This document shows positions 45,567 to 56,161 of a stretch of DNA of 59,126 nucleotides, one piece after another. Made by a program: the position numbers and the translations under genes. This stretch comes from an uncultured Actinobacillus sp. (GTDB lineage: Bacteria; Pseudomonadota; Gammaproteobacteria; Enterobacterales; Pasteurellaceae), in assembly GCF_945915845.1 (NCBI RefSeq), contig NZ_CAMEFX010000010.1:1-59126 (forward strand), read 5' to 3'. How positions within the stretch are numbered: position 1 is the stretch's first letter; every line of letters starts with the position of its first letter. The notes below the pieces were generated by a model. The model was given only the letters and a program-made list of their open reading frames with translations, did not search any database and was not told the origin of the DNA.

Positions 45567-46610
45567 ATGAAAAAATGCTTATTAGCAACTTTATTAGGCT
45601 TGGTATTGGGCACAGCACAAGCGGCTGAATTACCGAAAATTACCGTGTTAGCAACCGGTGGGACGATTGCGGGCAGTGGTGAAACCGCGGTGAGTTCTGC
45701 TTATAAAGCGGGGCAGCTGAATGTAGATGCGTTGATTAATGCGGTGCCTGAGATTAAAAACTTGGCGGATGTGAAAGGCGAGCAAATTGTGAAAATCGGT
45801 TCGCAAGATATGTCGGACGAGGTATGGTTGAAGTTGGCAAAAGCCATTAACAAACAATGTGCAGACACCGATGGTTTTGTGATTACCCACGGCACGGATA
45901 CCATGGAAGAAACCGCTTATTTCTTAGATTTAACCACTAAATGTGAAAAACCGGTGGTGTTGGTTGGAGCAATGCGTCCTGCTACAGAGAAAAGTGCGGA
46001 CGGTCCGTTGAATTTATATAATTCGGTGGTGGTGGCGACTGATAAGAAAACCGGAAAACGTGGTGTTGTTGTGGCAATGAATGATGAAGTTTTGGGTGCG
46101 CGCGATGTGACGAAAACCAGTACAACAGCGGTTCAAACCTTTGAAGCACCAAACTTTGGCCCACTTGGCTTTATTCATAACAGCAAAGTCACTTACGTTC
46201 GTTCACCGGAAAGTAAGCATACCGTTAATTCCCCCTTTAATGCGGATAAATTAGAAAGCTTGCCAAAAGTGGGCATCATTTATGCGTATTCCAATATGCC
46301 GACTGAGCCGTTAAAAGCCTTATTAGACGCAGGTTATCAAGGTATTGTGGTTGCGGGCGTGGGTAATGGTAATATGAACGCGGCAAACCTTGAATTGCTT
46401 GAAAAAGCGGCGAAAGACGGCGTTGCAGTGGTGCGTTCATCACGTGTTCCAACAGGTTATACCACGCGTGATGCGGAAGTGGATGATAGCAAATACGGCT
46501 TTGTGGCGGCAGGAACGTTAAATCCACAAAAAGCGCGAGTTTTATTGCAATTAGCCTTAACACAAACCAAAGAAGTGAAAGTGATTCAACAATATTTTGA
46601 TGAACTTTAA
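45567..46610 (+). CDS. ansB: Type II periplasmic L-asparaginase
   Basis: The enzyme hydrolyses asparagine to aspartate and ammonia in the periplasm. A Sec signal (MKKCLLATLLGLVLGTAQAAE) precedes a 325-residue mature protein. Both asparaginase signatures are present: VLATGGTIAGSG with the nucleophile threonine, and GFVITHGTDTMEETAYFL with the second catalytic Thr-Asp. GDAMRPATEKSADGPLNLYNSV-like segment VGAMRPATEKSADGP follows. TAGGAGATG precedes the start. Aspartate release suits anaerobic fumarate metabolism, which is usual in Pasteurellaceae. Confidence 0.95.
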   Translation: MKKCLLATLLGLVLGTAQAAELPKITVLATGGTIAGSGETAVSSAYKAGQLNVDALINAVPEIKNLADVKGEQIVKIGSQDMSDEVWLKLAKAINKQCADTDGFVITHGTDTMEETAYFLDLTTKCEKPVVLVGAMRPATEKSADGPLNLYNSVVVATDKKTGKRGVVVAMNDEVLGARDVTKTSTTAVQTFEAPNFGPLGFIHNSKVTYVRSPESKHTVNSPFNADKLESLPKVGIIYAYSNMPTEPLKALLDAGYQGIVVAGVGNGNMNAANLELLEKAAKDGVAVVRSSRVPTGYTTRDAEVDDSKYGFVAAGTLNPQKARVLLQLALTQTKEVKVIQQYFDEL

Positions 46611-46698
46611 TTTGGGTTAAGTGGGTTAAAGCGCGGTGTAAAAACAATATCTTTTTCACTGTGCTTCAGATTGCCGATAAAGTTCATATTTGAGCAAT

Positions 46699-46806
46699 AA
46701 CCTAGCACGAGCCGTGCTAGGTTCGTTAAACCCAGCCCCGCTGGGGCTGAAAGGAAGAGCCGCAGAGCGGCTCAGATTAAGTAACCCTATACGGCTCGTA
46801 TAGGGT
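46699..46806. repeat. Array of four perfect hairpins with three-base loops
   Basis: Four perfect stems occur in 108 bp: AACCTAGCACG/CGTGCTAGGTT (46699-46723, loop AGC), CAGCCCC/GGGGCTG (46733-46749, loop GCT), GAGCCGC/GCGGCTC (46757-46773, loop AGA) and ACCCTATACG/CGTATAGGGT (46784-46806, loop GCT). Stems are 7-11 bp and spacers 7-10 bases. None has a U run, so they are not ordinary terminators. They lie between ansB and the mtlA control region. They could be a REP-like intergenic element, an mRNA-stabilising 3' end or a small structured RNA; which is unknown. Confidence 0.75.
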
Positions 46807-46819
46807 ATGTCATTGGTAT

Positions 46820-46861
46820 AAAGCGCGGTAGAAAAATAATGTTTTTTCACCGCGCTTTTTT
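46820..46861 (+). terminator. Long-stem terminator upstream of mtlA
   Basis: AAAGCGCGGT and ACCGCGCTTT pair, with GAAAAA/TTTTTC continuing the stem inside, and a T run follows. The arms are the uptake signal with T changed to C (AAGCGCGGT). The T run abuts the first CRP site of mtlA. A related, weaker hairpin is at 46628-46666 just after ansB. Confidence 0.75.
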
Positions 46862-46960
46862 GTGATGTAGATCACAAAATTTTCGCTAATCATTTAAAAC
46901 TGTGATCTTCGTCACATTTTTAAAAAAGAGACCAAAAAATATTTTGTGATCAGGATCACA
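46861..46960. promoter_or_regulatory. Three CRP sites in the mtlA control region
   Basis: TGTGATGTAGATCACA (46861-46876), TGTGATCTTCGTCACA (46901-46916) and TGTGATCAGGATCACA (46945-46960) are all perfect TGTGA-N6-TCACA matches. They are spaced 40 and 44 bp, about four helical turns, on one face of the DNA. The last is 89 bp before the mtlA start. Multiple CRP sites are also known at E. coli mtlA. Confidence 0.8.
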
Positions 46961-47049
46961 GATCTCATCAAAACAATTTCGGCTTTGATTTTCCTTATGC
47001 TATTTTCAGCACATCAAAAATCCGTTTTCTTATTTATTGGAGAAATCAA

Positions 47050-48924
47050 ATGTTATCAGCAAGTGCTAAAGTGAAAATCCAAAGTTTTGGACGTTTCCTA
47101 TCAAATATGGTGATGCCGAATATCGGTGCATTTATTGCGTGGGGTTTTATCACCGCGCTTTTTATTCCAACAGGTTGGTTGCCGAATGAGCAATTGGCAA
47201 AACTCGTTGGGCCGATGATTACGTATTTATTACCCCTTTTAATTGGTTATACCGGTGGTAAATTAGTGGGCGGCGATCGCGGTGCGGTTGTGGGCGCGAT
47301 TACCACTGCAGGTGTGATTGTGGGAACGGATATTCCAATGTTCCTAGGCGCAATGATTGCAGGTCCGACTGGCGGTTGGGCAATCAAACATTTTGACAAA
47401 TGGGCAGATGGCAAAATCAAAAGTGGTTTTGAGATGTTAGTGAATAACTTCTCATCAGGTATCATTGGGATGATTTTAGCCATTTTGTTCTTCTGGGTTG
47501 TGGGACCGGCAGTGAAAGTGATTTCTAGCTGGTTAGCGGCCGGTGTGGATGTCTTAGTGAACGCAGGCTTATTGCCGTTAACGTCAATCTTCGTGGAACC
47601 TGCGAAAATCCTATTCTTAAATAACGCCATTAACCACGGTATTTTCTCGCCGTTAGGTATCCAACAAGCACAAGAATTTGGTCAATCTGTCTTCTTCTTA
47701 ATTGAAGCGAACCCAGGCCCGGGTTTAGGTGTGTTGTTAGCCTATATGTTATTCGGTAAAGGTTCAGCTAAACAAACATCAGGCGGTGCAGCGATTATCC
47801 ACTTCTTCGGTGGTATCCACGAAATTTATTTCCCTTATGTGTTAATGAACCCGCGCTTAATCCTTGCGGTGATTGCAGGTGGTGCGACAGGCGTATTCAC
47901 ATTAGTGTTATTCAATGCCGGTTTACAGGCACCCGCTTCACCAGGTTCAATCATTGCGGTGTTAGCGATGACGCCAAAAGCGTCTTTCATGGGTGTGATT
48001 CTCTCTGTTATTGCGGCAACCGCGGTGTCTTTTGTGATTGCTTCATTCTTTGTGAAATTACAAAAAGAAGAAGATGCCGGTAAATTAGAAGAAGCACAAG
48101 CAGCATCAAAAGCGATGAAAGGCGGTGCGAGCCAACAACAAGTGACCGATTACAACGGCTTGAAAAAAATCTTCGTTTCTTGTGATGCGGGTATGGGTTC
48201 AAGCGCAATGGGCGCAAGTATGTTGCGTAAAAAAGTGAAAGATGCAGGTTTACCAATTGAAGTAGCAAACTGTGCGATCAACGATTTACCTGAAGATGCG
48301 CGTTTAGTGATTACCCATCAAGACTTAACCTTACGTGCGAAAAAACAAGTACCAAACGCCATGCATTTATCATTAACAAACTTCTTAGATAACAAATTCT
48401 ATGACAGTTTAGTGAATGATTTAAAAGCGAATTTTGATGAAAAAGCCCCTGCGACAGAAGCCAAAGCGGATGAAATTTCGGTCAATGGCACAACCTTTAG
48501 CTTAAAACCTGAGCAAATCTTCTTGGGCTTAGAAGCAACAGATAAATTTGATGCCATTCGCTTTGCCGGTGAGCAACTTGTTAAAGCCGGTTTTGTGCAA
48601 CCAAGCTATGTGGATGCCATGTTTGAGCGTGAAAAATTGGTTTCGACTTACCTTGGCGAAGGGGTCGCTGTGCCACACGGTACCATTGAAGCCAAAGATG
48701 CGGTGCTTAAAACCGGTGTAGTCGTTTGCCAATATCCGGCCGGTGTACGTTTTACCGATGATGAAGACGGCGTAGCGAAATTGGTGATTGGTATTGCGGC
48801 ACGCAACAATGAGCATATCCAAGTCGTATCAGCGATTACAAACGCATTAGACAGCGAAGAAGCGATTGAATTGCTCACGTCAACCAATGATGTGAATAAA
48901 GTACTTGAGTTGTTAAAAGCATAA
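47050..48924 (+). CDS. mtlA: Mannitol-specific PTS EIICBA
   Basis: MtlA imports and phosphorylates mannitol to mannitol 1-phosphate. The 624-residue protein has EIIC (about 1-340; GRFLSNMVMPNIGAFIAWGFITALF, the periplasm-facing GGIHEIYFPYVLMNPRLILAVIAGG), EIIB (about 370-460; KKIFVSCDAGMGSSAMGASMLRKKV with the phosphocysteine near 378) and EIIA (about 475-624; LGEGVAVPHGTIEAKDAV with the phosphohistidine near 543). Domain order and length match the enterobacterial protein. GGAGAAATCA precedes the start. It heads mtlADR. Confidence 0.97.
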   Translation: MLSASAKVKIQSFGRFLSNMVMPNIGAFIAWGFITALFIPTGWLPNEQLAKLVGPMITYLLPLLIGYTGGKLVGGDRGAVVGAITTAGVIVGTDIPMFLGAMIAGPTGGWAIKHFDKWADGKIKSGFEMLVNNFSSGIIGMILAILFFWVVGPAVKVISSWLAAGVDVLVNAGLLPLTSIFVEPAKILFLNNAINHGIFSPLGIQQAQEFGQSVFFLIEANPGPGLGVLLAYMLFGKGSAKQTSGGAAIIHFFGGIHEIYFPYVLMNPRLILAVIAGGATGVFTLVLFNAGLQAPASPGSIIAVLAMTPKASFMGVILSVIAATAVSFVIASFFVKLQKEEDAGKLEEAQAASKAMKGGASQQQVTDYNGLKKIFVSCDAGMGSSAMGASMLRKKVKDAGLPIEVANCAINDLPEDARLVITHQDLTLRAKKQVPNAMHLSLTNFLDNKFYDSLVNDLKANFDEKAPATEAKADEISVNGTTFSLKPEQIFLGLEATDKFDAIRFAGEQLVKAGFVQPSYVDAMFEREKLVSTYLGEGVAVPHGTIEAKDAVLKTGVVVCQYPAGVRFTDDEDGVAKLVIGIAARNNEHIQVVSAITNALDSEEAIELLTSTNDVNKVLELLKA

Positions 48925-48931
48925 TATGTTG

Positions 48932-48950
48932 GGGCAAATGTAATTTGCCC
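48932..48950. repeat. Intercistronic hairpin between mtlA and mtlD
   Basis: GGGCAAAT and ATTTGCCC form a perfect 8-bp stem with loop GTA and no U run. Such elements between operon genes can protect the upstream mRNA and lower downstream expression. The sequence looks like a family intergenic repeat. Confidence 0.6.
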
Positions 48951-48976
48951 TACGCATAATTTCGGAGAAGATTTAA

Positions 48977-50122
48977 ATGAAAGCATTACATTTCGGCGCG
49001 GGTAATATCGGTCGTGGCTTTATTGGAAAATTATTAGCGGACAGTAACGTAGAAGTCATTTTTGCCGATGTGAACGATAGCGTTATAAACTTGCTCAAAA
49101 CGAACCGCACTTATGGCGTGAAAATTGTCGGCGACAGTGTGAATACCGTTGAGCAAGTAAACAATGTCACGGGCGTCAATTCCAAAGATGAAGCAGCGAT
49201 TATTGCGTTATTTAATGAAGTGGATTTGGTGACAACGGCGGTTGGTCCAAACGTATTAAAAATTATTGCCGGCACCGTTGCAAAAGCCTTAGAAGCACGT
49301 TTGGCAAGTGGCAATACCAAACCCTTAAATATTATTGCCTGTGAAAATATGGTGCGCGGCACGACTTTCTTAAAAGAGCAGGTTTTCACCCATTTAAACC
49401 CGGCTATCAAAGAGCAAGTTGATGCTTTAATTGGCTTTGTGGATAGTGCCGTTGACCGTATTGTGCCGCCTGTGCAACCTGATGAAAACGATCCTTTATT
49501 GGTGACAGTGGAAGAATTTAGCGAATGGATTGTGGATAAAACCCAGTTTAAAGGGGACATTCCCGCAATTAAAGGGATGGAGCAAACGGATAACTTAATG
49601 GCTTTTGTTGAGCGTAAATTATTTACCTTAAATACAGGTCATGCAGTGACTTCTTATTATGGAAAATCAAAAGGTTATCAGTTCGTCAAAGAGAGTATTG
49701 AAGATGCGGATGTGAAAGCTTTTGTGAAGTCGGTGATGCAAGAAAGTGGCGCTGTGTTGATCAAACGTTATGGTTTTGATCCACAAGCACATGCCGCTTA
49801 TATCGAGAAGATCTTAAAACGTTTTGCTAATCCGTATTTGGTGGATGATGTGGATCGTGTGGGGCGTGAACCATTACGCAAATTAAGCTATAACGATCGT
49901 TTGATTAAGCCATTACGCGGAACCTTGGAATATGGGCTGCCAAATGATAATTTAGTGCGCGCCATTGCAACGGCATTAAAATATCGTAACGACAATGATC
50001 CGCAGGCGCTTGAACTGGCACAATCCTTGGCGGATAATGGTGTGGTAGAAACGGTGAGAAAATACACGGAATTACAAGATAATGCGGTGATTGAGCGTAT
50101 TGCCGCGGCATATAATGCGTAA
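48977..50122 (+). CDS. mtlD: Mannitol-1-phosphate 5-dehydrogenase
   Basis: MtlD oxidises mannitol 1-phosphate to fructose 6-phosphate with NAD. The 381-residue protein begins [23 protein letters not shown], the family's dinucleotide loop, and has [27 protein letters not shown], and the catalytic lysine region [33 protein letters not shown] in parts ([11 protein letters not shown]). It lies 52 bp after mtlA with GGAGAAG upstream. An uptake signal is at 49104. Confidence 0.96.
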   Translation: MKALHFGAGNIGRGFIGKLLADSNVEVIFADVNDSVINLLKTNRTYGVKIVGDSVNTVEQVNNVTGVNSKDEAAIIALFNEVDLVTTAVGPNVLKIIAGTVAKALEARLASGNTKPLNIIACENMVRGTTFLKEQVFTHLNPAIKEQVDALIGFVDSAVDRIVPPVQPDENDPLLVTVEEFSEWIVDKTQFKGDIPAIKGMEQTDNLMAFVERKLFTLNTGHAVTSYYGKSKGYQFVKESIEDADVKAFVKSVMQESGAVLIKRYGFDPQAHAAYIEKILKRFANPYLVDDVDRVGREPLRKLSYNDRLIKPLRGTLEYGLPNDNLVRAIATALKYRNDNDPQALELAQSLADNGVVETVRKYTELQDNAVIERIAAAYNA

Positions 50123-50129
50123 CTAATAA

Positions 50130-50169
50130 AAAGCGCGGTTAAAAATATAAGAGATTTTGACCGCGCTTT
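50130..50169. repeat. Hairpin with variant uptake signals between mtlD and mtlR
   Basis: AAAGCGCGGT and ACCGCGCTTT form a perfect 10-bp stem, partly extended by TAAAAAT/ATTTT. Both arms are the AAGCGCGGT variant. There is no uninterrupted T run, so it may only partly terminate before mtlR. Confidence 0.6.
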
Positions 50170-50196
50170 ATCTTCATTTTTTCAAAGGATTTTATT

Positions 50197-50712
50197 GTGC
50201 TATCAGATGATCTTATTTACGAAAAACTCAACGATGCAGCGTCAATCCGTGGTTTTGTGACGGCAGCGGTGGCATTGTTTGATGAAGCGGTGGATTGCCT
50301 GATCAATAAAGTGTTTCGCAAAAATGATTTTGCGGTGAAGTCTGTGGTGGACAGCTTGTTTGAAACCTCCGGTCCTTTGGCAGCCTTGAGTATTCGGTTA
50401 AAAGTGTTGCTGGGGTTAGGCGTTATTTCTCAAGACATCTTTGAAGATATTACGGCATTTTTGCAATTAAAAGAACAGCTTAACAATGATGTGGATGAGC
50501 ATTATTTTGCCGATGAACTGATTTTGAGTTTTACGCACGAGCTACAATCTTTTAAAGATAAAGCATTGTTGCCGACAGAAGAAACGGTAGCGGATCTTTC
50601 GACATTAGTGGGTAAAATGAAACAGCAACGTAAAGAAAATTTAGTGCGTTCTTGTTTAATTTTGACGATTACTGAGATTTATCGTCAGTTGGCGATTGAA
50701 AGTCCGCTGTAA
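50197..50712 (+). CDS. mtlR: MtlR-type mannitol operon repressor
   Basis: The 171-residue all-helical protein matches the MtlR family: DAASIRGFVTAAVALFDEAVDCLINKVFRKNDFAVKSVVDSLFETSGPLAALSIRLKVLLGLGVI is seen through motifs such as FDEAVD, SLFETSGPLAALSIRLKVL and GLGVIS. MtlR moderates mtl expression; it has no classic DNA-binding motif, so it may act through a partner protein. The start is GTG at 50197 with AAAGGA eight bases upstream; no ATG is available. It is the third gene of the operon. Confidence 0.9.
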   Translation: MLSDDLIYEKLNDAASIRGFVTAAVALFDEAVDCLINKVFRKNDFAVKSVVDSLFETSGPLAALSIRLKVLLGLGVISQDIFEDITAFLQLKEQLNNDVDEHYFADELILSFTHELQSFKDKALLPTEETVADLSTLVGKMKQQRKENLVRSCLILTITEIYRQLAIESPL

Positions 50713-50759
50713 ACAGCAAAAAGTGCGGTTATTTTTAGCCAAATTTTTACGATAAAAGC

Positions 50760-51286
<527 letters not shown>

Positions 51287-51302
51287 TTAAGAGGTTATTA
51301 CA

Positions 51303-51929
51303 ATGATTGGTTTAGTCGGTCGTAAAGTTGGTATGACCCGCGTTTTCACTGAAGACGGCGTGTCAATTCCAGTTACCGTTATCGAAATCGAAGCCAACCG
51401 CGTAACTCAAGTTAAAACTCTTGAAAACGATGGCTATACTGCAGTTCAAGTTACAACTGGCTCAAAAAAAGCAAGTCGTGTAACTAAGCCTGAAGCAGGT
51501 CATTTCGTGAAAGCAGGTGTTGAAGCTGGTCGCGGTTTATGGGAATTTCGTACTGAAGGTGAAGAATTCACTTTAGGTCAAGAAATTAATGTTGACATCT
51601 TTACAGATGTTAAAAAAGTTGATGTTACCGGTACGTCTAAAGGTAAAGGTTTCCAAGGTGGTGTTAAACGTTGGAACTTCCGTACTCAAGATGCTACTCA
51701 CGGTAACTCTTTATCACACCGTGTACTTGGTTCTATTGGTCAAAACCAAACTCCAGGTCGTGTGTTTAAAGGCAAAAAAATGGCTGGACACTTAGGTGCT
51801 GAGCGTGTAACTGTTCAATCACTTGAAGTTGTTCGTGTAGATGCTGAGCGTAAATTATTATTAGTTAAAGGTGCCGTTCCGGGCGCAACTAATAGTGATG
51901 TTATCGTGAAACCAGCAGTTAAAGCATAA
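51303..51929 (+). CDS. rplC: Ribosomal protein L3
   Basis: L3 is an early-assembly protein of the large subunit close to the peptidyl-transferase centre. The 208-residue protein starts [19 protein letters not shown] and contains [18 protein letters not shown] and [27 protein letters not shown], including the loop glutamine that PrmB methylates in E. coli. Second gene of the operon. Confidence 0.98.
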   Translation: MIGLVGRKVGMTRVFTEDGVSIPVTVIEIEANRVTQVKTLENDGYTAVQVTTGSKKASRVTKPEAGHFVKAGVEAGRGLWEFRTEGEEFTLGQEINVDIFTDVKKVDVTGTSKGKGFQGGVKRWNFRTQDATHGNSLSHRVLGSIGQNQTPGRVFKGKKMAGHLGAERVTVQSLEVVRVDAERKLLLVKGAVPGATNSDVIVKPAVKA

Positions 51930-51944
51930 GTCTAGGAGATAGAG

Positions 51945-52547
51945 ATGGAATTACAAGTTGTAGGTGCAAACGCACTAACTGTTTCTGAAACTACCTTCGG
52001 ACGTGAGTTTAACGAAGCGTTAATCCACCAAGTAGTTGTTGCATACGCAGCAGGTGCTCGTCAAGGTTCACGCGCACAAAAAACTCGTGCTGAAGTGTCT
52101 GGTTCAGGTAAAAAACCTTGGCGTCAAAAAGGTACAGGCCGCGCGCGTTCCGGTGATATCAAATCACCAATCTGGCGTTCGGGTGGTGTTACTTTTGCTG
52201 CGAAACCACAAGATCACAGCCAAAAAGTAAACAAAAAAATGTACCGTGGTGCAATCAAAAGCATTCTTTCTGAATTAGTTCGTCAAGACCGTTTAGTGGT
52301 TGTTGAGAAATTCGAAATTGACGCACCAAAAACTAAAGTATTAGCACAAAAATTAAAAGATATGGCGTTAAATGACGCTCTTATCATCACTGCAAGCTTA
52401 GATGAAAATCTATTCTTAGCAGCACGTAACTTATACAAAGTTGATGTACGTGATGTGCAAGGTATCGACCCGGTAAGCTTAATCGCTTTCGATAAAGTGG
52501 TTGTTACTGTTGATGCAGTGAAACAAATTGAGGAGATGTTAGCGTGA
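51945..52547 (+). CDS. rplD: Ribosomal protein L4
   Basis: L4 lines the exit tunnel and in E. coli represses this operon through its leader. The 200-residue protein has [67 protein letters not shown] as the tunnel extension, visible from [10 protein letters not shown] through [19 protein letters not shown] precedes the start; the stop codon TGA overlaps the rplW GTG start. Confidence 0.98.
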   Translation: MELQVVGANALTVSETTFGREFNEALIHQVVVAYAAGARQGSRAQKTRAEVSGSGKKPWRQKGTGRARSGDIKSPIWRSGGVTFAAKPQDHSQKVNKKMYRGAIKSILSELVRQDRLVVVEKFEIDAPKTKVLAQKLKDMALNDALIITASLDENLFLAARNLYKVDVRDVQGIDPVSLIAFDKVVVTVDAVKQIEEMLA

Positions 52548-52849
52548 TTCAACAAGAACGTTTGCTAAAAGTGCTTAAAGCACCACATATCTCTGAGAAA
52601 GCAACTAACAACGCAGAGAGCTCAAATACTATCGTATTCAAAGTTGCATTAGATGCAAATAAAGTTGAAATTGCTAACGCAGTTGAACAACTTTTTGAAG
52701 TGAAAGTAGATTCAGTTCGTACAGTTGTTGTTAAAGGTAAAACCAAACGCCGCGGTAATAAAATGGGTCGCCGCAGTGACTGGAAAAAAGCTTATGTTAC
52801 TCTTCAAGAAGGTCAATCACTTGACTTCGTTGAAGGTGCGGCAGAGTAA
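52544..52849 (+). CDS. rplW: Ribosomal protein L23
   Basis: L23 sits at the tunnel exit and docks trigger factor and SRP. The 101-residue protein has [42 protein letters not shown] and [20 protein letters not shown]. The start is GTG at 52544, overlapping the rplD stop, with GAGGAG at 52531-52536. Confidence 0.97.
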   Translation: MIQQERLLKVLKAPHISEKATNNAESSNTIVFKVALDANKVEIANAVEQLFEVKVDSVRTVVVKGKTKRRGNKMGRRSDWKKAYVTLQEGQSLDFVEGAAE

Positions 52850-52869
52850 TTACGGAGGAATAAAGAATT

Positions 52870-53691
52870 ATGGCTATCGTTAAATGTAAGCCGACCTCCG
52901 CTGGTCGTCGTCACGTTGTTAAAATCGTGAACCCTGAATTACACAAGGGCAAACCTTACGCACCATTATTAGATACTAAATCTAAAACTGGTGGTCGTAA
53001 TAATTTAGGACGTATCACTACTCGTCATATCGGTGGTGGTCATAAACAACATTACCGTTTAATCGATTTCAAACGTAACAAGTTAGATATCCCAGCGGTT
53101 GTTGAGCGTCTTGAATATGATCCAAATCGTTCTGCAAATATCGCTTTAGTGCTTTATAAAGATGGTGAACGCCGTTATATCTTAGCACCTAAAGGTCTGT
53201 CTGTAGGCGATCAAATCCAAGCTGGTGCAAACTCGCCAATTAAAGTTGGTAACTCTTTACCAATGCGTAACATCCCAGTTGGTTCGACTGTACATAACGT
53301 TGAATTAAAACCAGGTAAAGGCGGTCAAATCGCGCGTTCTGCCGGTGCGTATGTACAAATCATTGCTCGTGAAGGTAACTATGTAACTTTACGTTTACGT
53401 TCAGGCGAAATGCGTAAAGTATTAGCTGAGTGTGTTGCTACTATCGGTGAAGTAGGTAACTCTGAACACATGTTGCGTGTACTAGGTAAAGCCGGTGCAA
53501 GCCGTTGGAGAGGTATCCGTCCTACAGTTCGTGGTACAGCAATGAACCCGGTTGATCACCCGCACGGTGGTGGTGAAGGTCGTAACTTTGGTAAACACCC
53601 GGTAACTCCTTGGGGCGTTCAAACTAAAGGTAAGAAAACTCGTCACAACAAACGTACTGATAAATACATCGTACGTCGTCGTGGCAAATAA
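52870..53691 (+). CDS. rplB: Ribosomal protein L2
   Basis: L2 is essential for subunit joining and peptide transfer. The 273-residue protein has [25 protein letters not shown] near the N-terminus, seen as [17 protein letters not shown], and the C-terminal [17 protein letters not shown] carrying the conserved histidine. GGAGGAATAAAG precedes the start. Confidence 0.98.
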   Translation: MAIVKCKPTSAGRRHVVKIVNPELHKGKPYAPLLDTKSKTGGRNNLGRITTRHIGGGHKQHYRLIDFKRNKLDIPAVVERLEYDPNRSANIALVLYKDGERRYILAPKGLSVGDQIQAGANSPIKVGNSLPMRNIPVGSTVHNVELKPGKGGQIARSAGAYVQIIAREGNYVTLRLRSGEMRKVLAECVATIGEVGNSEHMLRVLGKAGASRWRGIRPTVRGTAMNPVDHPHGGGEGRNFGKHPVTPWGVQTKGKKTRHNKRTDKYIVRRRGK

Positions 53692-53700
53692 TAGATTTAA

Positions 53701-53991
<291 letters not shown>

Positions 53992-54002
53992 GAGGTAAAT
54001 AG

Positions 54003-54335
<333 letters not shown>

Positions 54336-54355
54336 TCGTAGAGGAATAACAGAAA

Positions 54356-55063
54356 ATGGGTCAAAAAGTCCATCCACATGGTATTCGCCTTGGTATTGTT
54401 AAGCCTTGGAGCTCTACATGGTTTGCGAATACACAAGATTTCGCTGATAATCTTGACGGCGATTTCAAAGTACGTAAATTCTTGAATAAAGAATTAGCGA
54501 ACGCTTCAGTTTCACGTATCACTATTGAACGTCCGGCTAAAAGCATTCGCGTTACAATCCACACAGCGCGCCCGGGTATCGTTATCGGTAAAAAAGGCGA
54601 AGATGTTGAAAAATTACGCAACGCAGTCGCGAAAATCGCAGGCGTTCCGGCACAAATCAATATCGCTGAAGTGAAAAAACCTGAATTAGATGCAAAATTA
54701 GTTGCAGATAGCATCGCTTCACAATTAGAACGTCGTGTGATGTTCCGCCGTGCAATGAAACGTGCAGTACAAAGCGCGATGAAACTTGGTGCGAAAGGTA
54801 TCAAAGTTGAAGTGAGCGGTCGTTTAGGTGGTGCAGAGATTGCACGTTCTGAATGGTATCGTGAAGGTCGCGTTCCATTACATACGTTACGTGCGGACAT
54901 CGACTATAACACTGCAGAAGCACATACAACATACGGTGTAATCGGTATTAAAGTATGGATCTTCAAAGGTGAAATTCTCGGTGGAATGGCTGCAATTGCA
55001 CAACAACCAGAACAACAACCGGCTGCGCCTAAAAAGGCACCACGCGGCAAAGGTCGTAAGTAA
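54356..55063 (+). CDS. rpsC: Ribosomal protein S3
   Basis: S3 shapes the mRNA entry channel. The 235-residue protein starts [20 protein letters not shown], carries the KH-domain [15 protein letters not shown], and has [32 protein letters not shown], seen in its central motifs. A short Gln/Pro/Ala-rich tail ends the protein ([18 protein letters not shown]). Confidence 0.98.
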   Translation: MGQKVHPHGIRLGIVKPWSSTWFANTQDFADNLDGDFKVRKFLNKELANASVSRITIERPAKSIRVTIHTARPGIVIGKKGEDVEKLRNAVAKIAGVPAQINIAEVKKPELDAKLVADSIASQLERRVMFRRAMKRAVQSAMKLGAKGIKVEVSGRLGGAEIARSEWYREGRVPLHTLRADIDYNTAEAHTTYGVIGIKVWIFKGEILGGMAAIAQQPEQQPAAPKKAPRGKGRK

Positions 55064-55076
55064 GGAGAACTGCTAG

Positions 55077-55486
<410 letters not shown>

Positions 55487-55487
<1 letters not shown>

Positions 55488-55678
55488 TGAAAGCTCAAGA
55501 ACTACGTAACAAAAATGTTGAAGAGCTGAATGCTGAGTTAGCAAACCTTTTAGGTGAGCAATTCAAATTGCGTATGCAAGCAGCCACCGGTCAGCTTCAA
55601 CAAACCCACCAGTTAAAACAAGTGCGCCGTAATATTGCACGAGTAAAAACTGTATTAAATCAAAAGGCGGGTGAGTAA
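55487..55678 (+). CDS. rpmC: Ribosomal protein L29
   Basis: The 63-residue two-helix protein binds near the tunnel exit next to L23. [18 protein letters not shown] and [30 protein letters not shown] are typical, seen in motifs [12 protein letters not shown] and [10 protein letters not shown]. It overlaps both neighbours by one base. Confidence 0.97.
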
Positions 55679-55935
55679 TGACTGATAAAATTCGTACTGT
55701 TCAAGGTCGTGTAATTAGCGACAAAATGGATAAATCTTTCACAATCGCTATCGAGCGTAAAGTGAAACACCCACTTTTAGGTAAATTTATCCGTCGTACA
55801 ACTAAATTACACGTTCACGATGAGAACAACGAAGCTAAACAAGGTGATGTAGTTGAAATCAAGGAATGTCGTCCTGTTTCAAAAACTAAATCTTGGACTT
55901 TAGTTCGTGTAGTAGAAAAAGCAACTGTTGCTTAA
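55678..55935 (+). CDS. rpsQ: Ribosomal protein S17
   Basis: S17 is an early-binding small-subunit protein. The 85-residue protein has [32 protein letters not shown] and the signature [27 protein letters not shown], seen from [11 protein letters not shown] onwards. It is the last S10-operon gene. In most relatives rplN (spc operon) follows; here a terminator and a foreign-looking island do. Confidence 0.98.
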   Translation: MTDKIRTVQGRVISDKMDKSFTIAIERKVKHPLLGKFIRRTTKLHVHDENNEAKQGDVVEIKECRPVSKTKSWTLVRVVEKATVA

Positions 55936-55953
55936 TCTCTACAGCTAAATATA

Positions 55954-55983
55954 AAGCCCTAGCAGCAATGCTAGGGTTTTTTG
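55954..55983 (+). terminator. Terminator of the S10 operon
   Basis: CCCTAGCA and TGCTAGGG form a perfect 8-bp stem with loop GCAA, flanked by A-rich sequence and a run of six T. It makes the S10 operon end at rpsQ. Confidence 0.9.
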
Positions 55984-56100
55984 TATTTTATCATTCTAAA
56001 ACGGTTATAAATTTAACCGCACTTTTTTATCATTTAATTTATCCTTTTATCATTTAGATGATAGCTTATTTTTTAATCTAATTTCCAAGAAGTATACTTC

Positions 56101-56130
56101 TTTTAGTTGTTATTGACATAACAACTAAAA
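56101..56130. promoter_or_regulatory. Perfect 30-bp dyad with a TTGACA box upstream of the DarT-like gene
   Basis: TTTTAGTTGTTAT and ATAACAACTAAAA are exact inverted copies with a 4-base centre (TGAC). The centre and flanks create TTGACA at 56113-56118, a consensus -35 box; a clear -10 is less certain. The dyad ends 31 bp before the toxin start. It fits an autoregulated toxin-antitoxin operator. Just upstream, TTTTATCATTTA is repeated directly near 56025 and 56046. Confidence 0.65.
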
Positions 56131-56161
56131 CATGTCCTGAAAATAAATTAGATTAAAATGT

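Noticed and set aside
46699-46806. tRNA or rRNA fragment
   Set aside because: The hairpins do not form a cloverleaf and there is no TTC-loop (GGTTCGAATCC-like) arm with the right spacing or an acceptor stem.
49111-49560. 149-codon open frame antisense to mtlD
   Set aside because: Low-complexity Ser/Thr/Phe-rich translation and full overlap with a well-identified dehydrogenase.
54361-54900. 179-codon open frame antisense to rpsC
   Set aside because: It is a shadow of the codon pattern of S3; no ribosome site or family match is visible.
56023-56057. CRISPR-like direct repeats (TTTTATCATTTA twice)
   Set aside because: Only two AT-rich 12-base copies with a short spacer and no cas genes; more likely promoter-region sequence of the island.
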